The notes under the pieces: generated by a model
Told to the model about the DNA's origin: nothing
What the model saw: only the letters and a program-made list of their open reading frames with translations
Databases searched by the model: none
Part shown: piece by piece, positions 42,065-53,327 of the stretch
Layout of the letters: every line of letters begins with the position of its first letter
How positions within the stretch are numbered: the first letter of the stretch is position 1
Assembly (NCBI GenBank): GCA_004553625.1
Contig: SFKX01000010.1
Location: 1 to 64,000, forward strand
DNA from: Clostridiales bacterium
GTDB lineage: Bacteria; Bacillota_A; Clostridia; Oscillospirales; Oscillospiraceae
Direction: 5' to 3'
DNA: 64,000 bases
Made by a program: the position numbers and the translations under genes

Positions 42065-42173
42065 CTATCTTCGCTCGGGCATTGCTATGCCCATGAGCGA
42101 AAAAGAGTCTTGAAAGTGCTGTTTTCAGCTAAAACAGCGGCTTTTGAGAACATTTGAGGAAAGGAGGAAAAAC

Positions 42174-42605
42174 ATGCCGACATTCAATCAGCTGGTTCGC
42201 AAGGGGAGGGAACAGGCGACTTACAAGTCCACTTCTCCCGCCATGCAGAAGGGCCTCAACACGATCAAGAACTGCGAGACCAACCTGTCCAGCCCGCAGA
42301 AGCGCGGCGTCTGCACCGCGGTGCGTACTTCGACCCCCAAAAAGCCGAACTCCGCTCTGCGTAAGATCGCCCGTGTGCGTCTGACGAACGGTTATGAGGT
42401 GACCGCCTACATTCCCGGCGTTGGCCACAACCTGCAGGAGCACAGCGTCGTGATGATCCGCGGCGGCCGTGTCAAGGACCTGCCTGGTGTGCGTTACCAC
42501 ATCATCCGCGGCACTCTGGATACCCAGGGCGTCGATGGGCGCAGGCAGAGCCGTTCCAAGTACGGCGCGAAGCGTCCGAAGGCCGGAAAGACCGGCAAGA
42601 AATAA
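42174..42605 (+). CDS. rpsL: 30S ribosomal protein S12
   Basis: 143 residues from the ATG at 42174 after AAAGGAGGAAAAAC. PTFNQLVRKGR, TPKKPNSALRK and the GVRYHIIRG and KYGAKRPK segments are fully typical. The decoding-site lysines linked to streptomycin resistance (in TPKKPNSA and near GGRVKDLPG) are the sensitive form. First gene of the str operon, with its own promoter and no rpoC upstream in this window. Confidence 0.98.
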   Translation: MPTFNQLVRKGREQATYKSTSPAMQKGLNTIKNCETNLSSPQKRGVCTAVRTSTPKKPNSALRKIARVRLTNGYEVTAYIPGVGHNLQEHSVVMIRGGRVKDLPGVRYHIIRGTLDTQGVDGRRQSRSKYGAKRPKAGKTGKK

Positions 42606-42732
42606 GCCGGAGGCCAAAGCCCTGTTAGTTTGTATGATATGAACACGAATCGTACAGGCCGGGGCGCAGCGGGAGGCTTGGGAGCCTCTCGAGTACCGAT
42701 GAAGTCATTTTTTAATGAAGGAGGGAAGTATA

Positions 42733-43203
42733 GTGCCCAGAAGAGGTAACGTTCCCAAAAGAGAAATTTTGCCGGATCCTGTGTACAACAGCGTGCTGGT
42801 GACGAAGCTCATCAACAGCATCATGCTGGACGGCAAAAAGGGCGTCGCACAGAAGGTCGTGTACGATGCGTTTGATATAATAAAGAACAAGACCGGCAAG
42901 GACCCGCTCGAGGCCTTCACTGAGGCGATGAACAACATCATGCCCAGCCTCGAGGTCAAGGCCCGCCGTGTCGGCGGTGCGACCTACCAGGTCCCCATCG
43001 AGGTCCGTCCGGAGCGCCGTCAGACCCTCGGCCTGCGCTGGCTGACTCTGTTTGCCCGCAAGCGCGGCGAAAAGACGATGAAAGAGCGCCTGGCCGGCGA
43101 GATCATGGACGCCTGCAACGGCCTCGGCGCCGCTGTCAAGAAGCGTGAGGATACCCACAAGATGGCCGAGTCCAACAAGGCCTTCGCACATTTCAGGTGG
43201 TAA
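42733..43203 (+). CDS. rpsG: 30S ribosomal protein S7
   Basis: 156 residues from a GTG at 42733, after AAGGAGGG. PRRGNVPKREILPDP at the N-terminus and MAESNKAFAHFRW at the C-terminus are typical. S7 binds the 3' domain of 16S rRNA and in E. coli represses its own operon. The 127-base gap after rpsL has no gene and may hold its regulatory structure. Confidence 0.98.
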   Translation: MPRRGNVPKREILPDPVYNSVLVTKLINSIMLDGKKGVAQKVVYDAFDIIKNKTGKDPLEAFTEAMNNIMPSLEVKARRVGGATYQVPIEVRPERRQTLGLRWLTLFARKRGEKTMKERLAGEIMDACNGLGAAVKKREDTHKMAESNKAFAHFRW

Positions 43204-43221
43204 GAAGTTTAGGAGCGTTCT

Positions 43222-45294
<2,073 letters not shown>

Positions 45295-45360
45295 GCCTCG
45301 AACTGATAAAAGGACATCCACAAGTTAAATCAATTACTGATTATTGAGGAGGATACCAAA

Positions 45361-46566
45361 ATGGCAAAGCAGATGTTCAACCGCACCAAGCCCCACGTCA
45401 ACATTGGCACCATCGGCCACATCGACCACGGCAAGACCACCCTGACCGCGGCCATCACCAAGGTCCTGAACATGGCTAACCCCGACGCCGCTTCCTACAC
45501 CGCCTACGACCAGATCGACAAGGCCCCCGAGGAGCGCGCCCGCGGCATCACCATCAACACTTCTCACGTCGAGTATCAGACTGAGGCCCGCCACTACGCC
45601 CACGTCGACTGCCCGGGCCACGCCGACTATATCAAGAACATGATCACCGGTGCTGCTCAGATGGACGGCGCCATCCTCGTCATCGCCGCCTCCGACGGCC
45701 CCATGGCTCAGACCCGTGAGCACCTGCTGCTCGCCCGTCAGGTCAACGTGCCTTATATAGTCGTGTTCCTGAACAAGTGCGACCAGGTCGATGACCCCGA
45801 GCTGCTCGAGCTCGTCGAGATGGAGGTCCGTGAGCTGCTCGACAAGTACGAGTTCCCCGGCGACGACACCCCGATCATCAAGGGCAGCGCGCTGAAGGTC
45901 CTCGAGAGCACCAGCACCGATCCTCACGCCCCCGAGTATGACTGCATCTGGGAGCTCATGAACGCTGTTGACGAGTGGATCAAGACCCCCGAGCGCAAGG
46001 CTGACCTGCCCTTCCTGATGCCCATCGAGGACGTCTTCACCATCACCGGCCGCGGCACTGTTACCACCGGCCGTGTCGAGCGTGGTCGCGTCAAGGTCGG
46101 CGACAAGGTTGAGATCGTCGGCATCAAGGAGACCCAGGAGACCGTCGTCACCGGCACCGAGATGTTCCACAAGACCCTCGAGTTCGCCGAGGCTGGCGAC
46201 AACGTCGGCACCCTGCTCCGCGGCATCGCGAAGAAGGACGTCGAGCGCGGCCAGGTCCTCGCCGCTCCGAAGAGCATCCACCCCCACACCAAGTTCAAGG
46301 GCCAGGTCTACGTCCTGTCCAAGGACGAGGGCGGCCGTCACACTCCGTTCTTCAACAACTACCGTCCCCAGTTCTACTTCCGTACCACCGACGTGACCGG
46401 CGTCATCTCCCTGCCCGAGGGCGTTGAGATGTGCATGCCCGGCGATAACGTCGACATGGACGTTGAGCTGATCACCCCGATCGCCATCGAGAACGGCCTC
46501 CGCTTCGCTATCCGCGAGGGCGGCCGCACCGTCGGCTCCGGCGTTGTCATCGCCATCAACGAGTAA
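45361..46566 (+). CDS. tuf: Elongation factor Tu
   Basis: 401 residues. GHIDHGKTTLT (G1), RGITINTSHVEY (switch I), DCPGHADY (G3), NKCD (G4) and SALKVLES (G5) are all present. It delivers aminoacyl-tRNA to the ribosome. Codon choice is more biased than in other genes here, as expected for a highly expressed gene. It ends the str operon before a strong terminator. Confidence 0.98.
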   Translation: MAKQMFNRTKPHVNIGTIGHIDHGKTTLTAAITKVLNMANPDAASYTAYDQIDKAPEERARGITINTSHVEYQTEARHYAHVDCPGHADYIKNMITGAAQMDGAILVIAASDGPMAQTREHLLLARQVNVPYIVVFLNKCDQVDDPELLELVEMEVRELLDKYEFPGDDTPIIKGSALKVLESTSTDPHAPEYDCIWELMNAVDEWIKTPERKADLPFLMPIEDVFTITGRGTVTTGRVERGRVKVGDKVEIVGIKETQETVVTGTEMFHKTLEFAEAGDNVGTLLRGIAKKDVERGQVLAAPKSIHPHTKFKGQVYVLSKDEGGRHTPFFNNYRPQFYFRTTDVTGVISLPEGVEMCMPGDNVDMDVELITPIAIENGLRFAIREGGRTVGSGVVIAINE

Positions 46567-46584
46567 TTGACGGTTTAAGCAAAC

Positions 46585-46626
46585 AAAATTACAGGGAATT
46601 GCCGAAAGGCAATTCCCTGTAATTTT
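46585..46626. terminator. Bidirectional terminator after tuf
   Basis: Perfect 19-bp stem (46585-46603 with 46608-46626) with a GAAA loop. Its AT-rich base gives AATTTTAA on one side and AATTTTGTTTG on the other. It serves tuf and the convergent DUF4830 gene, whose stop codon overlaps it. Confidence 0.95.
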
Positions 46627-47053
46627 AACTCAGCCCGTGCATGAAGCCTCCGAGAGCGGCGGAGTGGATATCGCCGCCGATGACGCGGCCCTTGTAGATG
46701 AACAGCTGGGCTATGACGCCCGTCTCGCCGCTCGGATAGCTTGTGAGGACGTAGGTGTAGCTCTCGCAGACCTCGCCGCAATATTGGCTGAGGTCAAAAC
46801 CCTGCTGCTTTTGCAGCTCGTTGTACTCGGCCAGGACGCCGCCGAGCGTTTCGGGCAGGACTATCTCCTTGGCCGTCTCGGACGAGGCGTCCACCTCCCA
46901 GCCGAGCGAGGCCAGATACTCTACCCGTTTTTCGGTCGTGGTCAGCCCGGAGCCTGAGCCGCCGGAGCAAATCAGCACGATGATCGCCAGTACAACGGCG
47001 ACGGCGATTATGATAAATACCGCGCTTCTTTTGCTGAGTTTTGATTTTGTCAC
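46625..47053 (-). CDS. DUF4830 domain protein
   Basis: 142 residues. One N-terminal membrane segment (about 11-29) and a small extracytoplasmic domain: TTTEKRVEYLASLGWEVD, EYNELQKQQGFDLSQY and the C-terminal IYKGRVIGGDIHSAALGGFMHGL are the hallmarks of DUF4830. No biochemical role is known. It is transcribed towards tuf and away from the pseudouridine synthase gene. Confidence 0.88.
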   Translation of the reverse strand: MTKSKLSKRSAVFIIIAVAVVLAIIVLICSGGSGSGLTTTEKRVEYLASLGWEVDASSETAKEIVLPETLGGVLAEYNELQKQQGFDLSQYCGEVCESYTYVLTSYPSGETGVIAQLFIYKGRVIGGDIHSAALGGFMHGLS

Positions 47054-47097
47054 GGGACATCCCTCCCGTTAAAGTATATTGTCAAGGAGGCCGGCTT

Positions 47098-47808
47098 ATG
47101 ACAGCCGAACGCCTGGATAAACTGATAGCCGACAGCGGACTCTATTCGCGCAGCGAGGCCAGGAGCCTTGTGAAATGCGGAAGGGTCACGGTGGACGGCG
47201 AGACGGTCCGCGCCCCGGAGCGCAGGTTCAAACGGAACTGCGCAGTGGCCGTGGATGGAACGGAGCTGAACTGCTCAAAATATCGCTACTTCATGCTGGA
47301 TAAGCCCGCCGGTTACGTATGTGCAAACGAGGACAGAAGCCTGCCGACGGTCCTCGAGCTGCTGCCGGAGGAGTACCGCGGCCTGGGCCTCTTCACCGTG
47401 GGCAGGCTGGACAGGGACACGACCGGTCTGCTCCTGCTGACGAACGACGGAGACTTTGCCCACCGGGTCATCTCACCGAAGTCGAACGTCGAAAAGTGCT
47501 ACCTCGCCAGAACTGAAGGAGACGTCACCGAGGAGGACGCGCGCCTGTTTGCGGAGGGGCTGAGGCTCGCGGACGGGACGCTCTGCCTTCCGGCAAAGCT
47601 CGAGAGGGCGGGGAACGGGCTCTGTCTGGTCCGCGTGCGAGAAGGGAAATATCACCAGGTAAAGCGTATGCTCGCGGCGGTGGGGAAGCCGGTGCTGGAA
47701 CTGCGCAGACTTTCCATTGCTGAACTGGGGCTGAAAGAGGGTTCCAGACCGGGAAGCCTTGTGGAACTGGACAAAAACGACTTGTACAAAGTCCTGCCGC
47801 AATTTTGA
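47098..47808 (+). CDS. rsuA: 16S rRNA pseudouridine synthase, RsuA family
   Basis: 236 residues from the ATG at 47098, after CAAGGAGGCCGGCTT. An N-terminal S4 RNA-binding domain (ERLDKLIADSGLYSRSEARSL) precedes the synthase domain with the catalytic Asp in GRLDRDTTGLLLLTNDGD and the GKYHQVKRM motif. RsuA acts on U516 of 16S rRNA. RluB/RluF-type sisters cannot be fully excluded. Confidence 0.88.
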   Translation: MTAERLDKLIADSGLYSRSEARSLVKCGRVTVDGETVRAPERRFKRNCAVAVDGTELNCSKYRYFMLDKPAGYVCANEDRSLPTVLELLPEEYRGLGLFTVGRLDRDTTGLLLLTNDGDFAHRVISPKSNVEKCYLARTEGDVTEEDARLFAEGLRLADGTLCLPAKLERAGNGLCLVRVREGKYHQVKRMLAAVGKPVLELRRLSIAELGLKEGSRPGSLVELDKNDLYKVLPQF

Positions 47809-47883
47809 ACGATTGTATTTGCCTAATTTGTGCCATTTAACGAGGGAAATCAAAAATGTTCACAAAAAGAACATAATTTTCTA

Positions 47884-47912
47884 TTGAAATTTGCACAGAA
47901 ATGTATTATTAT
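47884..47912 (+). promoter_or_regulatory. Promoter upstream of the PucR/CdaR-type gene
   Basis: TTGAAA and TATTAT with a 17-base spacer in an AT-rich stretch. It would give a leader of about 110 bases that contains a small GCGCC hairpin around 47990. Confidence 0.6.
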
Positions 47913-48028
47913 GTTAGGCGCAAAATCGAGTAATATTGTGTATTATAACTAAAGCCGCCGGCTGCCGCCGAGGGTGAGGGGAAAGCGCCTCAAAGGGCGC
48001 CTCAGGGAAAGCAGGGAGGATACAAAAA

Positions 48029-49123
48029 ATGTCAAGCAGGGTGTTTCAGAGCGTAATCGTACAGATGAAGGAAGCAACGGACAGGTCGATCGGCGTGGTA
48101 GACGAGCAGGGTTTTGTTATAGCGTGCAGCGAGCTGTCTATGATAGGCTCGCATCTGGACGACATGCAGGCCGCGCTCACGGACAACCCGGAACAAATTT
48201 TCACTTCCGCCGTCAGAACATATAAGCTGCTGGGCGCGACGGGCTCAAGATTCGACTTCGCCGTGTTCGTGGCTGGCCACGACGCGGCCTCGCGCAGCAT
48301 CTGCATACTGGCATCGGTGGCGATGAACGAGGCCAGGACCAATTACGAGGAAAAGCACAACAAGGCCACGTTCGTAAAGAACATAATATCGGACAATATC
48401 CTGCCCGGAGACGTCTATGTGCGCGCGAAGGAGCTGCATTTCGTAACGGATGTGCCGCGCGCCGTGTTTCTGGTGCGCCAGCTGGAGCGCTCGGACGTGG
48501 CGGCTCTGGAAGTCATACAAAACCTCTTCCCGGACAGGCAGAGGGATTTTGTGCTGTCCGTGAGCGAGACGGACATAGTTGTCATCAAGGAGCTTACGCG
48601 GGAGGAGCGGCCGGAGGATATCAACGCCGTGGCGGAGAACATCGAGGCTGCGGTGAAGAGCGAACTGCTGGTCAAGACGGTCATCGGCATCGGGACGACG
48701 GCATACCACCTGCGCGAGCTGGCGGACCGCTACAAGGAAGCCCAGGTCGCCATAGAGGTCGGCAAGGTGTTCGACACCGAGAAATCCATCATCAACTATG
48801 AGAATCTGGGCATCGGCAGGATAATCTATCAGCTGCCGACAACGCTGTGCGAGATGTTCCTGTCCGAGGTTTTCAAGAAGAACCCGATAGAGGCGCTCGA
48901 CGCGGATACGCTGGAGACGATAAACAAGTTCTTCGAGAACAACCTGAACGTTTCGGAGACAAGCCGCAAGCTGTATGTGCACAGGAACACGCTTGTGTAC
49001 CGGCTTGAGAAGATAAAGAAGATCACCGGCTTGGACCTGCGCGAGTTTGACCACGCCATAGTGTTCAAGGTCGCGATGATGGTCAAAAAATACCTCGACA
49101 CGCAGAACACCTCGAAATACTGA
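48029..49123 (+). CDS. PucR/CdaR-type helix-turn-helix regulator
   Basis: 364 residues. An N-terminal sensing part begins IVQMKEATDRSIGVVDEQGFV, similar to the putative sugar-diacid sensing domain of CdaR. The C-terminus has TINKFFENNLNVSETSRKLYVHRNTLVYRLEKIKKITGLDLR, written here as adjoining short motifs: the PucR-type helix-turn-helix. It lies 29 bases before ftsE and in the same direction, so it may control the division genes. Ligand and targets are unknown. Confidence 0.85.
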   Translation: MSSRVFQSVIVQMKEATDRSIGVVDEQGFVIACSELSMIGSHLDDMQAALTDNPEQIFTSAVRTYKLLGATGSRFDFAVFVAGHDAASRSICILASVAMNEARTNYEEKHNKATFVKNIISDNILPGDVYVRAKELHFVTDVPRAVFLVRQLERSDVAALEVIQNLFPDRQRDFVLSVSETDIVVIKELTREERPEDINAVAENIEAAVKSELLVKTVIGIGTTAYHLRELADRYKEAQVAIEVGKVFDTEKSIINYENLGIGRIIYQLPTTLCEMFLSEVFKKNPIEALDADTLETINKFFENNLNVSETSRKLYVHRNTLVYRLEKIKKITGLDLREFDHAIVFKVAMMVKKYLDTQNTSKY

Positions 49124-49152
49124 GTTGCCGGGGACAAACGGAGGATCGGTCA

Positions 49153-49839
49153 ATGGTTCAGATGAACAACGTGAGGATGATCTACGACAGCAGCGGCACA
49201 GAGGCGCTCAACGGCGTAGACATCGAGATACACGAGGGAGAGTTCGTGTTTCTGGTCGGGCCGTCCGGCTCGGGCAAGACGACGATAATCAAGCTCCTCA
49301 CCGGCGAGGTGCAGGCCGCCAGCGGCGAGATAACCGTCAACGGCTTTGACATGCGCAGGATAAAGCGGCGGAAGCTGCCCAAGCTGCGCAGGACGCTGGG
49401 GGTCATTTTCCAGGACTTTCGTCTCATCGACAAAATGACGGTGTATGACAACGTTGCATTTGCGATGCGCGTGGTCGGAGCGACGAACAAGGACATCAAG
49501 GAGCGCGTGCCGTATGTGCTTGAGCTGGTCGGACTGAAGGGCCGCGAAAAGCGCTATCCGCAGGAGCTTTCGGGCGGCGAGCAGCAGCGTGTGGCGATAG
49601 CCAGGGCGCTGGTGAACAGTCCGAGAATGATAATAGCGGACGAGCCCACCGGCAACCTGGACCCGGTGCGCAGCCTGGAGCTCATGCTCCTGCTCGAGAA
49701 GATCAACGAGCTGGGAACGACGGTCCTGGTCGTCACGCATGAAAAGGAGCTCGTGAACGCCTTTTCGAAGAGAGTCGTGGCCATTGACGAGGGCAAGGTC
49801 ATAAGCGACGGAATGGACGGGTATTACAACTATGAATAG
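49153..49839 (+). CDS. ftsE: Cell division ATP-binding protein FtsE
   Basis: 228 residues. Walker A GPSGSGKTT, signature LSGGEQQRVAIARALV, Walker B MIIADEPTGNLDP, H-loop VVTHEKEL. FtsE/FtsX form a type VII ABC complex that does not transport but uses ATP to switch on peptidoglycan hydrolases at division or elongation sites. It overlaps ftsX by 8 bases. Confidence 0.95.
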   Translation: MVQMNNVRMIYDSSGTEALNGVDIEIHEGEFVFLVGPSGSGKTTIIKLLTGEVQAASGEITVNGFDMRRIKRRKLPKLRRTLGVIFQDFRLIDKMTVYDNVAFAMRVVGATNKDIKERVPYVLELVGLKGREKRYPQELSGGEQQRVAIARALVNSPRMIIADEPTGNLDPVRSLELMLLLEKINELGTTVLVVTHEKELVNAFSKRVVAIDEGKVISDGMDGYYNYE

Positions 49840-50710
49840 ACTTGGATATCTGATAAAATCCGGCATCACGGGCATATTCAGCCACGGGCTCATGAGCTTT
49901 GCCACGGTCACGATAATCATGGCTTGCCTCATCATCATGGGCAGCTTTGGTCTGCTGGTCGTGAACATAAACGATATGCTCGCCGGCCTGGAGGACGAAA
50001 ACGAGGTCGTCGCATTTGTCGACGACGTGCTGACGCTGGAAGAGGCCCAGGCGCTGCAGCCGCTGGTGGAAGCCGTGCCGAACGTGGCGGGCGTGGAGTT
50101 CATCACCAACGAGGAGGCCATGGAGGACTTCCAGGAGGACTATGACCCTGAGCTTTTCGACATCCTGGACGCCTCCGCTTTCAGGCACAGATATGTCATC
50201 CACCTGACGGATATCAGCCTCATGAGCCAGACGAAGCAGGACCTTGAAAACGTTGACGGCATCGCCAAGGTCAACGCGCACCTGGATTATGCACAGGCTT
50301 TCATAACGGCGAGGAACATCGTGAGCATAGTGTCTCTCATTCTCATCGTCATTCTGATCATCGTGTCCTTCTTCATAATGTCCAACACGATAAAGCTGGC
50401 CACGTTCACGCGGCGCGAGGAGATAGCCATTATGAAGATGGTCGGCGCGTCGAACGGCTTCATCCGCTGCCCCTTCATCGTCGAAGGTCTGGTGCTGGGC
50501 ATAATCGGCGGCGGCCTGGCCTATCTGATCGAGTGGGGTCTGTACAATCTTGTGACCGGCAGGATAGTGACCGGCGTGACGGGAACGCTTATAAGCGTCG
50601 TCCCGTTCTCGGAGGTCATGTACCCTCTGCTGGGCGCCTATCTGGCGGTAGGCATCCTGGTAGGCGCGGTAGGCGGTTCCAGCGCTATAAGGAACTACCT
50701 GAAGGTCTGA
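49832..50710 (+). CDS. ftsX: Cell division protein FtsX
   Basis: 292 residues. Four membrane segments (about 22-45, 168-190, 215-240 and 262-285), with a large extracellular loop after the first that contacts the hydrolase. The FtsX domain shows RREEIAIMKMVGASNGFIR. The next gene encodes the likely hydrolase partner. Confidence 0.93.
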   Translation: MNRLGYLIKSGITGIFSHGLMSFATVTIIMACLIIMGSFGLLVVNINDMLAGLEDENEVVAFVDDVLTLEEAQALQPLVEAVPNVAGVEFITNEEAMEDFQEDYDPELFDILDASAFRHRYVIHLTDISLMSQTKQDLENVDGIAKVNAHLDYAQAFITARNIVSIVSLILIVILIIVSFFIMSNTIKLATFTRREEIAIMKMVGASNGFIRCPFIVEGLVLGIIGGGLAYLIEWGLYNLVTGRIVTGVTGTLISVVPFSEVMYPLLGAYLAVGILVGAVGGSSAIRNYLKV

Positions 50711-50731
50711 GCATAGCATAGGAGACACAGC

Positions 50732-51985
50732 ATGAAAAAGAAAACAGTATCCGCCATCTGCATAGCGCTGGCGTTCATCATGATCGTTACGCTGGTGGTG
50801 TCCCTGATGGGTTCCTTCGGGGCCTTTGCGGCAGGCGGGCAGGAGGAGATAGACGCGCTGGAGCAGCAGAAGCAGCAGCTCCAAAGCCAGCAGCAGAGCA
50901 TCCAGTCCAATATAAACGACCTGGTCGCCCAGCAGGCGGACGTAATAGAGCAGAAGGCCGCAATGGACGAGAAAAATGAGCTGGCGCGTCAGGAGATCGA
51001 GCTCATAAACGAGCAGATAGAGGTCTATACGGATCTCATAGACGACAAGGCCAAGGAACTGGAGGCTGCCGAAAAGACCGAGCAGGAACAGCTCGAACTC
51101 TATAAGAAGCGCGTGCGCAGTATGGAGGAAAACGGCAGCTATACATACTTGGACATACTTTTTCAGTGCCGCAGCCTTTCGGACGTGCTCTCCGCGATAG
51201 ACATGATAGGCGAGATCATGGAGTCGGACAAGCGGCTCTATGAGCAGTATAAGGAGTCCCGCGAGAACACGGAGCGGATAAAGGGCGAGTATGAGCAGAC
51301 CCTTGTGCTCCTCGGCGAAAAGCAGGAGACTCTCGAAGCGGAAAAGGCCGAGCTTGAAAAGCAGATAGCTGCCGCTGTGGAGGTCATAAACCAGCTCGAG
51401 AACGACATTGAGGCGGCCAAGGCGGAATACGCCAAGGCGGCAGCGGCGGAGGCGGCGGCCCAGGCTTCGATAAACGCCATCATCGCCCAGATGCAGGCGG
51501 AGGAGGAGGCCGCAAGGCAGGAGGCCGCGAATAACGGCCAGGACTATACCGGTACCGGCTCAACCGCAACGGGTACCTACATCTGGCCCTGCCCCTCCTG
51601 CACCTATGTTACCAGCAAGTTCGGCATGCGTGAACACCCCCTCTTCGGGGACGAGAGACCGCATACCGGCATAGACATAGGCGCCCAGGCGGGCGCTGAG
51701 GTCATAGCAGCCGACAGCGGCACTGTTGCCGTTGCCACCTATAGCTCCTCCTACGGCAATTACGTTACGATCTATCACTCCAACGGAGACTATACGCTCT
51801 ATGCACACATGAGCAGCCTGACCGTTACCGCCGGGCAGAACGTCACACAGGGCGACGTTATCGGCTACGTCGGCTCGACCGGTTGGGCAAGCGGTCCGCA
51901 CCTGCACTTTGAGATAAGGGTAAACGGCTCCACCGTGGACCCGACGTCCTATTTCTCCGGCCTGAGCTACGCTCCGGACGCCTGA
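50732..51985 (+). CDS. Coiled-coil M23 peptidoglycan endopeptidase (EnvC/PcsB-like role)
   Basis: 417 residues. A signal segment (about 10-32), a long Gln/Glu/Lys-rich coiled coil (about 34-265), a short linker, then an M23/LytM domain (about 285-417). The zinc-site motifs are intact: HTGIDIG, YAHMSS and HLHFEIR, so the enzyme should be active. The coiled coil plus its place after ftsEX matches the FtsEX-activated hydrolases EnvC, CwlO and PcsB. It cleaves stem or cross-bridge peptides outside the membrane. Confidence 0.9.
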   Translation: MKKKTVSAICIALAFIMIVTLVVSLMGSFGAFAAGGQEEIDALEQQKQQLQSQQQSIQSNINDLVAQQADVIEQKAAMDEKNELARQEIELINEQIEVYTDLIDDKAKELEAAEKTEQEQLELYKKRVRSMEENGSYTYLDILFQCRSLSDVLSAIDMIGEIMESDKRLYEQYKESRENTERIKGEYEQTLVLLGEKQETLEAEKAELEKQIAAAVEVINQLENDIEAAKAEYAKAAAAEAAAQASINAIIAQMQAEEEAARQEAANNGQDYTGTGSTATGTYIWPCPSCTYVTSKFGMREHPLFGDERPHTGIDIGAQAGAEVIAADSGTVAVATYSSSYGNYVTIYHSNGDYTLYAHMSSLTVTAGQNVTQGDVIGYVGSTGWASGPHLHFEIRVNGSTVDPTSYFSGLSYAPDA

Positions 51986-52010
51986 GAGGAAGGGCATTTT
52001 GAATAAGGAC

Positions 52011-52039
52011 TACGGGCGGCCCGAATAAGGCCGCCCGTA
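52011..52039 (+). other. Stem-loop between the M23 and S41 genes
   Basis: Perfect 11-bp GC stem (52011-52021 with 52029-52039), 7-nt loop. No T-run follows (CAATGGCAT), so a processing site or partial terminator is more likely than a full stop. Confidence 0.5.
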
Positions 52040-52073
52040 CAATGGCATATATGCTGCGGATGGGAGGAAAACC

Positions 52074-53258
52074 ATGAAAAACAGATTTGGCGGGCTCCTG
52101 CGCGCATTTTTCGGCATAAAGATCCCCTTCTGGGCGTTTATAATCATTTGCGGCCTTTGCTTTGGCTTGACCTACGGCCTGACCCTGAGAAGCGAACGAG
52201 ACAGGATAGGCAGCGGGGATAACTATAACCAGGCGATGAAATACGTGGAGATCAAGAACACCATAGACCAGAACTATGTGGGCGAGGTGGATGAGGAAGC
52301 GGTCTCCGCGGCGGCCTTTTCAGCGATGGTAGACGGGCTTGGGGACAAATGGAGCTATTACATGAGCCCGTCGGAATACGCGGCGTATAAGCTCTATTCG
52401 GCCAACCAGTACACCGGGCTCGGCGTCTCGATAGACAAGGATGCTGAGACCGGCGGTTTCAAGGTCCTGGGCGTGAGTTCCGGTTCCCCGGCGGCAAACG
52501 CGGGGATAAAGGCTGGGCATATCATTCTTGCAGTCGCGGGGAAGGACATCACCAACCTGACGGTGGGCGACGCGCGCAGCTTTATAAGCGCTAACCTGAG
52601 CAAGAGTGTGGCCGTGACGATAATAAATCTGGACGGGAACCAGCAGCAGCTCACGGTGGACTGCACGCTGGTGTATACGAACCCGGTCAGCTACGAGATG
52701 AAAAACGGCGACATTGGCTATGTAAAGATAGCCAGCTTCGACTCCGGCTCCGCGGAGCAGGCGGTCAAAGCGATCGAGAGTCTGCTGGAGAGCGGGGCAA
52801 AGCGCTTTGTGTTTGACGTCCGCTCGAATCCCGGCGGACTGTACTCGGAGATGGTGGATGTGCTGGACTATCTTCTGCCCAGCGGCGACATACTCGTTTC
52901 GGTCAATCAGGCGGGGGAGGAGACGGTTGAGCGTTCGGACAATGTCTGCCTCAGCATGCCGATGGTCGTACTCGTGAACTCCGACACATATGCGGCGGCG
53001 GAATTTCTCGCCGCGGCGCTGCAGGACTACCGCTGGGCCGGCGTAGTCGGCGAGCGGACGACGGGGAAAGGCCGAATACAGACGACGATAGAGCTGACGG
53101 ACGGCAGCGCGATACACATTTCCACAAGCAAGTATCTCACGCCGAACCGCGTGGACCTGACGGAGCAGGGCGGCCTTAGGCCGGACGTCGAGGTCTCGCT
53201 GACGAGCAGCGGCGACGCACAGCTGGACTCCGCTCTGGCTGAGGTCCTGCTCAGATAA
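52074..53258 (+). CDS. S41/CtpA-family protein with Ala at the catalytic serine position
   Basis: 394 residues. An N-terminal membrane anchor (about 17-38), a PDZ domain (about 105-190, YTGLGVSIDKDAETGGFKV) and the S41 domain. In active members such as E. coli Tsp the nucleophile lies three residues before a conserved Glu (SASASE). Here the stretch is TYAAAEF, so residue 307 is Ala (codon GCG at 52992). The Lys (K332 in TTGKG) and Asp (D318 in ALQDY) keep the right spacing (+25 and +11). The gene is otherwise intact. It may be a non-catalytic partner of the M23 enzyme before it. Confidence 0.88.
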   Translation: MKNRFGGLLRAFFGIKIPFWAFIIICGLCFGLTYGLTLRSERDRIGSGDNYNQAMKYVEIKNTIDQNYVGEVDEEAVSAAAFSAMVDGLGDKWSYYMSPSEYAAYKLYSANQYTGLGVSIDKDAETGGFKVLGVSSGSPAANAGIKAGHIILAVAGKDITNLTVGDARSFISANLSKSVAVTIINLDGNQQQLTVDCTLVYTNPVSYEMKNGDIGYVKIASFDSGSAEQAVKAIESLLESGAKRFVFDVRSNPGGLYSEMVDVLDYLLPSGDILVSVNQAGEETVERSDNVCLSMPMVVLVNSDTYAAAEFLAAALQDYRWAGVVGERTTGKGRIQTTIELTDGSAIHISTSKYLTPNRVDLTEQGGLRPDVEVSLTSSGDAQLDSALAEVLLR

Positions 53259-53327
53259 AGTTGACACATATGGGCGGCAGTAATAAACTTAAGCCCGGAA
53301 ATTTATCATTTTGAGAGGAAGATAACG

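Noticed and set aside
42606..42732. Possible tRNA or small RNA between rpsL and rpsG
   Set aside because: No cloverleaf or other clear fold was found; it is more likely an mRNA spacer.
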